Source: Chryseobacterium sp. ZHDP1 (GTDB lineage Bacteria > Bacteroidota > Bacteroidia > Flavobacteriales > Weeksellaceae). Taken from it: a DNA stretch of 64,000 bases. The stretch spans positions 4,588,001 to 4,652,000 of the forward strand of contig NZ_CP075682.1 of the NCBI RefSeq assembly GCF_018603435.1. The letters are read 5' to 3'. This document shows positions 44,743 through 53,359 of the stretch, one piece after another (position 1 is the stretch's first letter; every line of letters begins with the position of its first letter). The translations under genes and the position numbers were made by a program. The notes under the pieces are model-generated. The model worked only from the letters and a program-made list of their open reading frames with translations, was not told where the DNA came from and searched no databases.

Positions 44743-45714
44743 TTATTTCAAAATCACCAGATTTTTCAGAACTGCTTCCGATTTCAGCTCCGTTTCTGTC
44801 CATTCTTTTTCGGGACTACTTTGTGCGGTAATTCCGCCGCCTACAAATAAATGAACTGCATTTTTATACAGTTTTGAACAGCGAAGATTAACAAAATACT
44901 GTACCGTTTCATCAGTCTCAATTTTAATATATCCTGCGTACAGTTCGCGCGGAAATTTTTCAATCTTCTGAATTTCTTCTCTACAGAAATCTTTCGGAAT
45001 TCCGCAAACAGCAGGAGTGGGGTGTAATTCCTGAATAATCTGATCTAAGTTTTCAGGCTTAATTTGGGCTTTAAAATCGGTTCGTAGATGCTTGATGTTT
45101 CCCGAAATATGATCGTAGGTTTCAGATTCCGTTACGTTTTCAGAATACTGGTTTAAAATATTTCTGATGTATGACGTTACAGGTTTTTGTTCCTCTATTT
45201 CCTTTTTCGACCAGTTTTCAGAAACAGGAAGCGTTCCTGCGAGACTCATCGTTTCAAATTCGTACGTTTTTTTACTGAATTTTCCTAAAACTTCTGAAAA
45301 AGCGCCCATCCATGAATTTTCGTTATTGATAAAAATATATCTGAATGCATTCGGATAGGATTGACAAAGATGATTAAAGCTTTCTTTCAGATTAATTTCT
45401 TCAAAATCGGTAAAAATTTTTCTTCTTGAATAGACCAGTTTCGGAAGCTGATGTTCTTGGATAATCTCAATTACTTTTTCAAGATTTTTTAAATATTCTT
45501 CCTTGGTTTCGGCAGCAAATTCATTTTTATCTTCAGATAAAATCTTACTTGAAATAGCTATCTGATTAAAATTTTCGGGGCTTAATTCAATAATTTTTCC
45601 TCCAAAATCCGATCGTTTCAATCCATCAAAAGAATAAAAACTGATAGGATTTTCTCCGGAATTTTCATCTGTGGAATACAGTTTTTCGTCGAATGGAAAT
45701 TTGAAATAAATCAT
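44743..45714 (-). CDS. menF: Isochorismate synthase MenF-like
   Basis: 323 residues, at the short end for the family. The chorismate-binding fold is shown by SWMGAFSEVLG, TMSLAGTLPV, DHISGNIKHLRT, LHPTPAVCGIPK and ELYAGYIKI, with VGGGITAQSSPEKEWTETELK at the end. It converts chorismate to isochorismate, the entry step to menaquinone. Whether the short N-terminal domain is complete cannot be judged; siderophore-type isochorismate synthase is unlikely since no partner genes are present. Confidence 0.85.
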   Translation of the reverse strand: MIYFKFPFDEKLYSTDENSGENPISFYSFDGLKRSDFGGKIIELSPENFNQIAISSKILSEDKNEFAAETKEEYLKNLEKVIEIIQEHQLPKLVYSRRKIFTDFEEINLKESFNHLCQSYPNAFRYIFINNENSWMGAFSEVLGKFSKKTYEFETMSLAGTLPVSENWSKKEIEEQKPVTSYIRNILNQYSENVTESETYDHISGNIKHLRTDFKAQIKPENLDQIIQELHPTPAVCGIPKDFCREEIQKIEKFPRELYAGYIKIETDETVQYFVNLRCSKLYKNAVHLFVGGGITAQSSPEKEWTETELKSEAVLKNLVILK

Positions 45715-45735
45715 TGTTTGAAGCTTTTTAGAAAA

Positions 45736-46629
45736 TCAGAGTCGGGAAATAATATAAGAAATTCCAACGTTGATTTTTCTTTCTGCAAAGGTATTATTAG
45801 TCTTAAAAATCTCAAAATCAAAGTCAGGATTTTTTAAGGAAATATTCTTGATGCTGTAATGCTGATATTCCGCAGAAATGATGAAGCGTCGCAAAAATCT
45901 ATACTGAAGACCCGCAGAAAATCCGAGATTGGTCTGTGTGCTTTTAAAATCCTCCAGTTTGGTTAAAACATCATTTTCAGGAGTCAGAAACTGCATTTTA
46001 TAAGTCTGATTATTTAGCAGAATTCCTGCAAACGGACGGAAGTTTTTCCAGTTATACATCAGTTTAAGCTGAAGTGCAAACTCAAAATGTTCATTATTAA
46101 ACTTCTGAAATAGAAGCGGCTGATTATCTTCGGTAAAATAATATCCGTTCAGAAAAGTGTCTTCTTTGTTGGCATCGAGATCGAAGGATGAATTCCAGTG
46201 GTACACATTGGCAGACAGCCAGACTAAAAACTGAGAATCGGAGAAACTTTTGGAAGCCCAGATTCCGATATTTTCTCCGAACTGCGGTTTATTTTCTAAA
46301 GCCCAGTTTGTACTTTTTATGCCAAATCCTCCTTCAATTCCGTACTGAAAGCTCACCGGTTTTCGCAATCTTGCTCTTCTTGAAGCCCTCTGTTTGTCGA
46401 TTTCCTGTTTGTATACATCCGTAACAAATTTCGTTTCCTGAACGGTTGGTGTTTTCATCACAACATCATTCAGCCTGAATTTTAAAGGTTTCATGAGATA
46501 TACGGTATCATAAACGACTACTTTTTCGTAGACGTAAACCGTATCTATTTTCTTTTTCCTGATTTTCTGTGCAAACGAAAAGTTGACACAGGCGATGAGA
46601 AAAAGAAGTATTATTTTTTGGAAGAACAT
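45736..46629 (-). CDS. Predicted outer-membrane beta-barrel protein
   Basis: 297 residues. Signal peptide (IILLFLIACVNFSFAQ). A basic N-terminal segment contains KKIDTVYVYEKVVVYDTVYL, then a beta-barrel-like region with alternating aromatic strands (FQYGIEGGFGIKS, FVWLSANVYHWN-like, LQYRFLRRFIISAEYQHY) ending RKINVGISYIISRL. Family not recognised. It is 15 bases downstream of the sigma-factor gene, so probably in one operon. The DTVY-type motif also occurs at the end of that sigma protein. Confidence 0.75.
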   Translation of the reverse strand: MFFQKIILLFLIACVNFSFAQKIRKKKIDTVYVYEKVVVYDTVYLMKPLKFRLNDVVMKTPTVQETKFVTDVYKQEIDKQRASRRARLRKPVSFQYGIEGGFGIKSTNWALENKPQFGENIGIWASKSFSDSQFLVWLSANVYHWNSSFDLDANKEDTFLNGYYFTEDNQPLLFQKFNNEHFEFALQLKLMYNWKNFRPFAGILLNNQTYKMQFLTPENDVLTKLEDFKSTQTNLGFSAGLQYRFLRRFIISAEYQHYSIKNISLKNPDFDFEIFKTNNTFAERKINVGISYIISRL

Positions 46630-46644
46630 ATTCTGCGTTTCAAT

Positions 46645-47760
46645 TTATTTTTCAATAAATACGGTGTCTCTTTTAATGATTTTTTTAACGACAATTACTT
46701 TCTTTGGAGCTTCTTCAATGGTGTCGTTTGCAGCCGTTTTTTTTAAAACCGATCTGCTTTTCAATCCTGTTTCATCTCCTCTTATTTCTCTTTTAGCAGT
46801 GTTTTTTTCTTCAATTATATTTGTTGCTGACTGATTTACAGCATTATTGTCTGATTTTTCTTTTGAATCAGAATTGGTATTTACGAAGTGGTTTTTTGTC
46901 TTTTTACCTACTGTTTCATTATTATCTGTAAGAATTGGTAAAGCTGAATTCTGATTCGTTGAGAAAAAAGAATTCTTCGGATTTAAGAAAAAAACAGACA
47001 GAATGATGATGACCAAAAATGTTCCTCCAATAACTGTTTTCTTTTTCAGACTCGTATTGGATGATGAAAATGCAGTGTTATTAATTTTAAGATCGGAAGG
47101 AATCTGCAATTTTTTTGATGGCTGAATGGTAAAATCTGCAAATTTACTTTTAAAAGTCTGCGCCCAAAGCAATCCTCCAAGTCCGAAAACAACAAGCAGT
47201 TGCGCCATTTTTTTCTTCGGAGTATTTTGATTGACGAAATTCTTCATCAGATAATTCTGAATCGATTTTTTCGCTCTCAAAAGGTGAGATTTTGAGGTAT
47301 TTACGGTAATTCCCAATAAACCGGAAATTTCTGCATGAGAATGATTTTCAATAAAATACAGATTGAAAACAGATTTGTGATGCGGTGGAAGACTGTCGAT
47401 GGAAGACAGCAGTTCTTCACTGGTAAAGTCGTAAACGAATACATTTTTCTCTTCTAATAAATGATGGTCCATTTCTGAATAGGTATCTGGGATTTCCAAA
47501 GGTTCTGTAGTTACAAAAGTATCTTTGCTGTGTTTGCGGATGTGTTGCAGTGCATTGTTTACCACAATTTTTTTCAGCCATGCAAACAGAGCTTTTTCAT
47601 CATTCAGCTGATCGTTTTTCTGGATTGCGGTAATGAAACTGTCCTGCACGATGTCTTCCGCCGTATAAATATCATCGACATATCTTCGGCATATTCCCAG
47701 AAGTTTCGGGGAATAATCGAGATAGATTTTCTGCCAGTTGAAGTTGCTGTTTTGCTTCAT
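46645..47760 (-). CDS. ECF sigma factor fused to membrane and periplasmic segments
   Basis: 371 residues. Residues 1-75 contain sigma-70 region 2 (GICRRYVDDIYTAEDIVQDS, FAWLKKIVVNNALQHIRKH), 118-170 region 4 (IDSLPPHHKSVFNLYF, HAEISGLLGITVNTSKSHLL). A typical ECF factor would stop near residue 180. Here the chain continues with a basic stretch and hydrophobic segment 185-200, a second stronger helix at 242-260 (TVIGGTFLVIIILSVFF), and a 110-residue polar tail ending KVIVVKKIIKRDTVFIEK. So the factor may be anchored to the membrane. No separate anti-sigma gene is adjacent; the next gene is an outer-membrane protein. Confidence 0.85.
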   Translation of the reverse strand: MKQNSNFNWQKIYLDYSPKLLGICRRYVDDIYTAEDIVQDSFITAIQKNDQLNDEKALFAWLKKIVVNNALQHIRKHSKDTFVTTEPLEIPDTYSEMDHHLLEEKNVFVYDFTSEELLSSIDSLPPHHKSVFNLYFIENHSHAEISGLLGITVNTSKSHLLRAKKSIQNYLMKNFVNQNTPKKKMAQLLVVFGLGGLLWAQTFKSKFADFTIQPSKKLQIPSDLKINNTAFSSSNTSLKKKTVIGGTFLVIIILSVFFLNPKNSFFSTNQNSALPILTDNNETVGKKTKNHFVNTNSDSKEKSDNNAVNQSATNIIEEKNTAKREIRGDETGLKSRSVLKKTAANDTIEEAPKKVIVVKKIIKRDTVFIEK

Positions 47761-48125
47761 AATTTAATTCGCGACAAATAGTAAGTTATTATTTACCGGA
47801 AGTTTTATTAAAATTTTTTGATTTTCTGTTATTAATCATAATTGCTTAATTTTTACGCAAAGGATCGCTAAGATTCTTTTATATACCAACCGTTTTTAAG
47901 TTCGCAAAGGTACTTCGACAAGCTCAGCATAAACTATTCACTCAGCAAAGAACTCAAAGATTTTCAATTATGACCAATTACGGATCATCACATAAAATTT
48001 AGACCTTTTCAAGATAAAGTTAAATCTTTATACAAATGAACAGGGTCAATAAAAAATAAATTTAAAGTTTTCATGGTTATTATTTTTCTTATAAGATGCA
48101 GAAAAAATAAAAGGTTGCAGTAAGA
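47761..48125. other. Intergenic region upstream of the sigma-factor gene
   Basis: About 365 AT-rich bases. A weak string resembling the GCAAAGG-type dispersed repeats occurs twice (about 47857 and 47903), with TACTTCGACAAGCTCAGC beside the second. No gene and no full promoter box found. Confidence 0.35.
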
Positions 48126-48156
48126 AAATAAAAAAAGCTCAAATTTTTTTGAGCTT
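48126..48156 (-). terminator. Terminator of the hotdog thioesterase gene
   Basis: AAGCTCAA/TTGAGCTT with a six-base loop; on the minus strand it continues into a run of T (from 48136 down). Confidence 0.85.
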
Positions 48157-48181
48157 GATATTTTTCAGTGAAAATTAAATC

Positions 48182-48616
48182 TTATCGGTTGATGATATTG
48201 TTCGTCATCGTGGTATGATTGATGAGCTGACCTTTTTCATCACGGATCTCTATTTCCGAAACGTGCATTGTTTTTCCTTTTCGGATGAATCTTGCAACGG
48301 CTGTTACGATTCCGTCTTTTTTGCTTCTTAAATGGTTGGAATTGATGTTGGTTCCCACTCCGAAATATTTTGAACCATCAATAAAAATATTAGACAGGCT
48401 TGAACCCATGGTTTCTGCCAAAACACAGCTTGCGCCACCGTGCATAATTCCGAAAGGCTGATGAATTTTTGGTGAAACAGGCATTGTTGCAGTCAGTGTT
48501 TCATTTTCAACATCAATATCTGTGAACTTAATATCCAGAGTTTTTGCAAATGTTTCTCCGCCCCAGTTGTTGATGAATTCTAATATTTCTTCCTTGCTTT
48601 TATCTTTTATATACAT
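48182..48616 (-). CDS. PaaI-family hotdog thioesterase (possible MenI)
   Basis: 144 residues. The hotdog motif HQPFGIMHGGASCVLAETMGS has the catalytic-acid pattern of PaaI/YdiI thioesterases, and the tail (GKTMHVSEIEIRDEKGQLI) matches. YdiI/MenI enzymes hydrolyse 1,4-dihydroxy-2-naphthoyl-CoA in menaquinone synthesis; the nearness of menF (3 kb away, same strand) makes that plausible, but intervening genes weaken the case. Confidence 0.82.
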   Translation of the reverse strand: MYIKDKSKEEILEFINNWGGETFAKTLDIKFTDIDVENETLTATMPVSPKIHQPFGIMHGGASCVLAETMGSSLSNIFIDGSKYFGVGTNINSNHLRSKKDGIVTAVARFIRKGKTMHVSEIEIRDEKGQLINHTTMTNNIINR

Positions 48617-48625
48617 ATTTTAATA

Positions 48626-48735
48626 ATCAGTAATAAGTAATTGGTAATGAGTAATTTTGATAACATCTAACATCTAGTTTCTAACTTCCATCTTCCAGCA
48701 TCTAGCTTCTATCTTCCTGCCTCTATCTCCTAACC
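48626..48735. repeat. Low-complexity CT-rich tandem-like repeat
   Basis: Degenerate units of seven to nine bases such as ATCTAACATCTAG, CTAACTTCC, ATCTTCCAGC, ATCTAGCTTC and TATCTTCCTGCC, preceded by TAATAATCAGTAATAAGTAA. A short version on the other strand lies at 37015-37045 (GGAAGTTGGAAGC...GGAAG). Confidence 0.5.
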
Positions 48736-49326
48736 TTTAGCCTCAGTATCATTTCCCATGATATTCGGGTTCCAGTTTTCAGGGATTTTAGGAACTATAT
48801 CATTTTTTATGTAGTAATCCTGAATTTCCTGCATAATTTCGGTAAATGGTGCCGTTGCAATTCTTTCGTAGGGAATGGTATACCCAAGATAAATGATTTT
48901 TCTTTTAAAATCTCCTGCCGCGAGAACGATAGGAACTTTTGCCGCTAAAGCCATGTGGTAAAAACCTTTTCTCCATTTCGGAACCCAGCTTCTTGTTCCT
49001 TCCGGAGTGATGACCAGACTGAAATCGTCTTTTTCAAACTGTTTGGCTACGAAATTCACCAGATCATTTTTCTGGCTTCTGTCGATCCCGATTCCGCCCA
49101 GACCTTTTACCACGCTTCCGTACCATGCTTTGGTGTGTGCATCTTTGATGATGATTTTTAATGGTTTTTTCAGAGACCAGTAGGATAGGTTTCCTAAAAT
49201 ATATTCCATGTTGTGCGTGTGAGGGGCGACTACAAGAATACATCTGTTCAGAACGTTTTCGTCGCCCTGAAGAACGACTTTCCAGCCCATTAATTTTAGC
49301 AGCAGCTTGCCGATCAGCTTTCTCAT
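48730..49326 (-). CDS. Lysophospholipid acyltransferase-family protein
   Basis: 198 residues, PlsC-type. N-terminal amphipathic/hydrophobic start (KLIGKLLLKLMGW), block 1 APHTHNMEY with His at the HX4D position but Glu in place of Asp (H-T-H-N-M-E), block 3 ITPEGTRS, and block 4 KVPIVLAAGDF. The acidic substitution is conservative but unusual. Acts at the inner membrane on phosphatidic or lysophospholipid; specificity unknown. Confidence 0.83.
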   Translation of the reverse strand: MRKLIGKLLLKLMGWKVVLQGDENVLNRCILVVAPHTHNMEYILGNLSYWSLKKPLKIIIKDAHTKAWYGSVVKGLGGIGIDRSQKNDLVNFVAKQFEKDDFSLVITPEGTRSWVPKWRKGFYHMALAAKVPIVLAAGDFKRKIIYLGYTIPYERIATAPFTEIMQEIQDYYIKNDIVPKIPENWNPNIMGNDTEAKG

Positions 49327-49348
49327 ATAGTTTAGATTAAAAACAAAA

Positions 49349-49374
49349 AAGTATAACCAAAGTGGTTATACTTT
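49349..49374 (-). terminator. Terminator of the small-peptide unit
   Basis: AAGTATAACC/GGTTATACTT with a six-base loop; on the minus strand followed by TTTTTTGTTTTTA. It follows the 20-residue peptide ORF by 26 bases. A TAnnTTTG-type box (49383-49376 minus) for the next gene overlaps its upstream edge. Confidence 0.85.
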
Positions 49375-49400
49375 ACAAATATATTGAAATATTATCGCTC

Positions 49401-49463
49401 TTAAAACAGACTGCTGATTAAATCAACAATTTTCATTACAATTTCTAGTGCCAGTTGTACCAT
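49401..49463 (-). CDS. 20-residue amphipathic peptide (candidate small gene)
   Basis: ATG 49463 to TAA 49401 on the minus strand encodes MVQLALEIVMKIVDLISSLF. Apart from Gln3, Glu7, Lys11, Asp14 and two Ser it is all hydrophobic; Glu7, Lys11 and Asp14 line up on one face of an alpha helix, so the peptide is amphipathic like a phenol-soluble modulin or type I toxin. It has its own -7 box about 48 bases upstream and a strong terminator just downstream, which together define a transcript of about 155 bases. No homologue is recognised; translation is inferred. Confidence 0.5.
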   Translation of the reverse strand: MVQLALEIVMKIVDLISSLF

Positions 49464-49510
49464 GATTATTGAATTTTTATTGAGTGTTTTGGTTTTAATT
49501 TTTTACTACA

Positions 49511-49518
49511 CAAATGTA
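49511..49518 (-). promoter_or_regulatory. -7 box of the small-peptide unit
   Basis: TACATTTG on the minus strand (49518-49511). Exact TAnnTTTG; -33 TTG not clear. Confidence 0.5.
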
Positions 49519-49642
49519 AAGATTTTTATTGAAACAGCGAATAAAATCTTTATATTTTTTCGTTTTCAGTGAGAGAAGAAGAGTGTGAATTTCAAACGGT
49601 TGTGTTATTCATTCACACCTTCTGCCACTCTCTGCAGTTTAG

Positions 49643-51364
49643 TTATTTGGTTTGTATGGAAATTTCGTTTTTATCTTTATCCACTTTGAAGTCGATGTTG
49701 GCTCCTTTCATCTTTTTGATGCTGCTTTTCATGGAGTCGATTACCTGATCTGCTTTATTGCTCGGAACTTTTTTTCCGTTAACGATAATGCTGTCTTCAT
49801 CATCAGAATTGTATTCGATCGTAGAGCCATTTACGGTAATTTTATTTTTTTCGATTTTAATTTTTCCGTCTTCGTCTCTTTCCTGATCGTCATCATTAAT
49901 TCCGTCTGCGTTAAGATCTCCATCGAAGCTGATTCCGTCTTTTTTCACAGGGATCACTACGGTTTTTAAAGGAAGTACCAGTTCATAATCTATGCTGTAA
50001 TCTCTGAAACGGTGTTCGTAAGGGTATTTGATGTAGTTCGGAAGAACAATTCTGTTATTTACCACTTCTACAGGAACGCTTACATTTAATGGAAGATTGT
50101 ATCCTTTAGCTTCTTTTTTAATGATTAAATAAGGTGTTTTTACATCTGCTTTTCTCGTTACATCCACATGCATCCAGTCTCTTTCGTATACAGAAACTTT
50201 GTCTGAATAAAGATCATCATCGTATCCTTTAAAGTTTTGCGGAATAGAAACCTGTTTGAAATCTACATAAATACTGTCTGATTGTGTATTGATCGCAATT
50301 TCTTCCGTATCTTCTTTATGACCTTTCAGGAACATTTCTCTTTTTGCCATGCTGAACCCGAAATAAGTACCTAAACTGATGAGTGCAAGGAACAAAGCTC
50401 CGATTACCCAACCTGTGTTTCTCAGTTTTGTTTTAGGAGAAATTAATTTGATGCTTAATAATCCGAATAACATCGCAGGCAATAAACTTCCTAAAGTAAT
50501 CAGTGCCATAAGAATGTATTTCATATTATCGTTATCAAAATAGAAGTTCATCTGGCTTACCGGAGGGAAATCGCTGTCTGCTCCCATAAAACCGAATACT
50601 ACAAATACTCCGATGAGACAAGACAAAGACATAAACCCGAAAATACCCCCTAAAATATATCGTAATACATTCCAAAGTCCGCTTCCGGCGTTATTGATGT
50701 AGGATTTGTTTTCGATATAGATTTCTCCGACCCTCTGAGTAGATTCATTGGCAAACTGTACCAATTTATTAGACTCATTCTTAAGATTGTCGAAGTTCAT
50801 AGGCTTTCCCTTCATTTTCAGGAAATCTGCTGCGGTTTCTGCTTTTGGCAAAACTGCCCAAAGAATAACGTAAAGTAAGAAAACCAAGGTTGAAGAAACG
50901 GCTGCCGTGAAGATTCCCAGGATGAAAACACCAAGCCAGATCGCTCTCATCGCAGTGATGTCCATTCCCACGTAATGTGCTAAACCTGCGCAAACACCGG
51001 CAATTTTTTGTCTTTCAGGATCTCGGAACAACTGTTTTTTATCAGAATATCCGGTTCCGGAAGTTCCTGTTTTCTTTGTATTTTTCTCAGAATAATATGC
51101 TTCTTCCTGCTCTTCGATTTTTTCAGGGCTTCCGATCTGTGCAATTACTCTTTCTACATCCGAGTCGTTAATTACTTCACGTTTTGCCATAGAATCTTTG
51201 AAGATTTCTACCATTCTGATTTCTATGTCATGCATTACCTCATCTGCTTCCGAAGCGTCCAGAGAGCTTCTCAGAGCATTCAGGTAATCGCTAAGTTTTA
51301 TGTATGCGTGTTCTTCTATGGTAAAAGAAAAACCTGCGAGTCCTATTGAGAGTGTCTTGTTCAT
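49643..51364 (-). CDS. PspC-domain membrane protein
   Basis: 573 residues. N-terminal helical segment (HAYIKLSDYLNALRSSLDAS) and acidic region, then the PspC domain (FRDPERQKIAGVCAGLAHYVGMDI) with its helix pair, three to four more helices (residues about 230-360), and a long C-terminal beta-rich domain with Asp/Asn-rich stretch (DGDLNADGINDDDQERDEDG). The C-terminal part resembles the DUF2154/LiaF-like 'toast-rack' adhesin seen in envelope-stress proteins. The PadR gene ends ten bases upstream of its start, so PadR and PspC form an operon. Confidence 0.88.
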   Translation of the reverse strand: MNKTLSIGLAGFSFTIEEHAYIKLSDYLNALRSSLDASEADEVMHDIEIRMVEIFKDSMAKREVINDSDVERVIAQIGSPEKIEEQEEAYYSEKNTKKTGTSGTGYSDKKQLFRDPERQKIAGVCAGLAHYVGMDITAMRAIWLGVFILGIFTAAVSSTLVFLLYVILWAVLPKAETAADFLKMKGKPMNFDNLKNESNKLVQFANESTQRVGEIYIENKSYINNAGSGLWNVLRYILGGIFGFMSLSCLIGVFVVFGFMGADSDFPPVSQMNFYFDNDNMKYILMALITLGSLLPAMLFGLLSIKLISPKTKLRNTGWVIGALFLALISLGTYFGFSMAKREMFLKGHKEDTEEIAINTQSDSIYVDFKQVSIPQNFKGYDDDLYSDKVSVYERDWMHVDVTRKADVKTPYLIIKKEAKGYNLPLNVSVPVEVVNNRIVLPNYIKYPYEHRFRDYSIDYELVLPLKTVVIPVKKDGISFDGDLNADGINDDDQERDEDGKIKIEKNKITVNGSTIEYNSDDEDSIIVNGKKVPSNKADQVIDSMKSSIKKMKGANIDFKVDKDKNEISIQTK

Positions 51365-51374
51365 AGCTTTGTTT

Positions 51375-51704
51375 TTAATTTTTTTGAGTGATTTGGTTGA
51401 CTGAATTGGTTAATTCGTTCCAGGTATTTTGAAGTTCATCTAAAAATAATTTACCTTTTTCTGTAATCTGGTAATATTTTCTGGGTGGTCCTCCCGTAGA
51501 TTCTTCCCATCTGTATGAAAGGAACTCACCGTTTTTTAATCTTGTTAAAAGAGGGTAGAGTGTTCCTTCTACGACATCCAGTTTTCCTTTTTTCAGTTCA
51601 TCTATTAAGTCGGAAACGTACATTTCACGATGATTGATGAGACTTAAAATACAGAATTCCAGAATTCCTTTTCGCATTTGCGCTTTGGTATTTTCAGTAT
51701 TCAT
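51375..51704 (-). CDS. PadR-family transcriptional regulator
   Basis: 109 residues. Winged helix with the family sequence EFCILSLINHREMYVSDLIDELK, LDVVEGTLYPLLTRLKNGE and GGPPRKYYQITEKGK, followed by a C-terminal dimer helix. PadR proteins are repressors, often of their own operon; the target here is likely the linked PspC gene. A promoter with an inverted repeat lies upstream. Confidence 0.92.
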   Translation of the reverse strand: MNTENTKAQMRKGILEFCILSLINHREMYVSDLIDELKKGKLDVVEGTLYPLLTRLKNGEFLSYRWEESTGGPPRKYYQITEKGKLFLDELQNTWNELTNSVNQITQKN

Positions 51705-51740
51705 CTTTAATAAGTTTTGTTAATTAGTTGTATAATTTTC

Positions 51741-51817
51741 GAAACCCGGAACCTAGCTAGTTGTACCTGTTTCGATTTTACATTACAAAGATATGTAAAT
51801 AAAATGGTATTATGCAA
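51741..51817 (-). promoter_or_regulatory. PadR operon promoter with inverted repeat
   Basis: Minus strand TATCTTTG (51793-51786) with TTG at 51817-51815, spacing 21. Just downstream of the start site lies CGAAAC (51741-51746)/GTTTCG (51770-51775) enclosing CTAGCTAG, a good candidate operator for PadR. Confidence 0.65.
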
Positions 51818-51917
51818 TACAAAGTAGTAAAAAAAATTAAATAAATTATTTAACTAATTGATAATCAGTTTAATTGTTTTTTACTGGAAAATTTTAGAAA
51901 TATGAATTTTAGGAAAT

Positions 51918-53258
51918 TCAGGTTAAATTTTTAATAATTTTACCTTTTAAGCTCACTGTTCTTAAGGTAACCAAAGCTTTTTTCTGTAATTCTTTATGAT
52001 ATGATCTAAAAGTGTAGCTTTTATAGAATCTACGGACGATAAGTGCCATTTCTATCATGGCAAAGTGTTCTCCAATGCAGAGTCTCGGTCCTGCTCCGAA
52101 AGGATAATAAGCGAAATTTTTAGCATTTTCATCATCAAAACGTTCCGGAATAAAGGAATTTGGATTGTTCCAATATTTTGGATTCCTATGAAGTCCGCTG
52201 ATGTAAAGAATAATGAAAGTTCCTTTTTTCCAAGAGTAATTTTTAAAGCTGTCGTCTTCTAAAGCCTGTCTGTCAATTGCCCATGCCGGAGAATGCAGCC
52301 GCATTGCTTCTTTGATAATATTCGTGGTATAAGATTTTTTCATTAAGCTTTCTGTCCCGAAAGCGTTTACTCCTTCTGCTGCAATTTCAGCCTTTAGCTT
52401 TTGTTCAGATTCAGGATTTTGACTGATCTCAAAAAAGATAAAGCTTAATGCATTGGCTGTTGTTTCGTGTCCTGCAATGAAAAGAATGAGCATTTCATCA
52501 ATAAGTTGTTCATCAGACATCGGAAGCTGCGTGTCTTCATATCTCGCCTGAATAAGCATATCTAGCAAATCATTTTTTTCTTCCTTCGAATTTCTGCGTT
52601 TATCCAGAACACCCTGAATAATATTTTTGGCTTCAGTACTTTTCTTGATCATTTTATCGATGACACCAATACTTTTCAAAAATTGTGAATAGAAAGGTAT
52701 TCTTACTTCTTTGGCAAAAACTTCCTGAACTTCTGTAATAATTTTCCCAAGTTCTTTTACGCTTTCTTCATTAATATCCGAACTGAAAAGTGTTTTTGCA
52801 ACAATATTAAAAGTCAGGGTATGGAAAAAATCATGCAGATCGATTTCAGGTTCATCAGGAAAAGGCGTAAAAGCTTTATTTATTTCTTCGTTCATGATAG
52901 AGATCAATTCAGCAATTTTAGCTTTACTAAAACCGGGCTGTATAAGTCTCCTTTGTTTCAGCCAATCTTTTCCATTGTTCGTAAGCAGTCCTTTCCCGAG
53001 ATATTTTCTTAAAGTAACAGACTGGATATCAGATTTAAAATAATTTTTCTGGTTTTGTTTTAAAATATATTCGATGAATTCCTTATCCTGAGAAAAGATA
53101 AAATTCTTATTCGTTAAAGTAGCTTTAAGGTAATAAGTATCTCCTGCAATGGCATGATTTCCACTGATTACTTCCAAGGGATTATTTACTCCGTAAAAAA
53201 GAGAATACAGTTTTCGTTTTCCTTTGATTTCTGCAGGATAATTGTAATTTGGCGTCAT
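51918..53258 (-). CDS. Cytochrome P450
   Basis: 446 residues. I-helix oxygen-binding AGHETT, K-helix ExxR in IIKEAMRLHSP, PERF, and the heme loop FGAGPRLCIGEHFA with the proximal Cys. Bacterial class I P450 (CYP102/family-like without fused reductase); substrate cannot be inferred, and no ferredoxin is adjacent. Monocistronic, facing away from the HD-domain gene. Confidence 0.92.
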   Translation of the reverse strand: MTPNYNYPAEIKGKRKLYSLFYGVNNPLEVISGNHAIAGDTYYLKATLTNKNFIFSQDKEFIEYILKQNQKNYFKSDIQSVTLRKYLGKGLLTNNGKDWLKQRRLIQPGFSKAKIAELISIMNEEINKAFTPFPDEPEIDLHDFFHTLTFNIVAKTLFSSDINEESVKELGKIITEVQEVFAKEVRIPFYSQFLKSIGVIDKMIKKSTEAKNIIQGVLDKRRNSKEEKNDLLDMLIQARYEDTQLPMSDEQLIDEMLILFIAGHETTANALSFIFFEISQNPESEQKLKAEIAAEGVNAFGTESLMKKSYTTNIIKEAMRLHSPAWAIDRQALEDDSFKNYSWKKGTFIILYISGLHRNPKYWNNPNSFIPERFDDENAKNFAYYPFGAGPRLCIGEHFAMIEMALIVRRFYKSYTFRSYHKELQKKALVTLRTVSLKGKIIKNLT

Positions 53259-53322
53259 ACATAATATTTAAATAAATGTAATACTAATCTGTGAATTAAA
53301 ACAGGTTTACAGTCAAAAGTCT

Positions 53323-53330
53323 TATTTTTG
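53323..53330 (+). promoter_or_regulatory. -7 box before the HD-domain gene
   Basis: TATTTTTG, 30 bases upstream of ATG 53360. No -33 TTG at standard spacing. Confidence 0.5.
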
Positions 53331-53359
53331 TACAGCTTTTTTATCATCAATCCCGTAAA

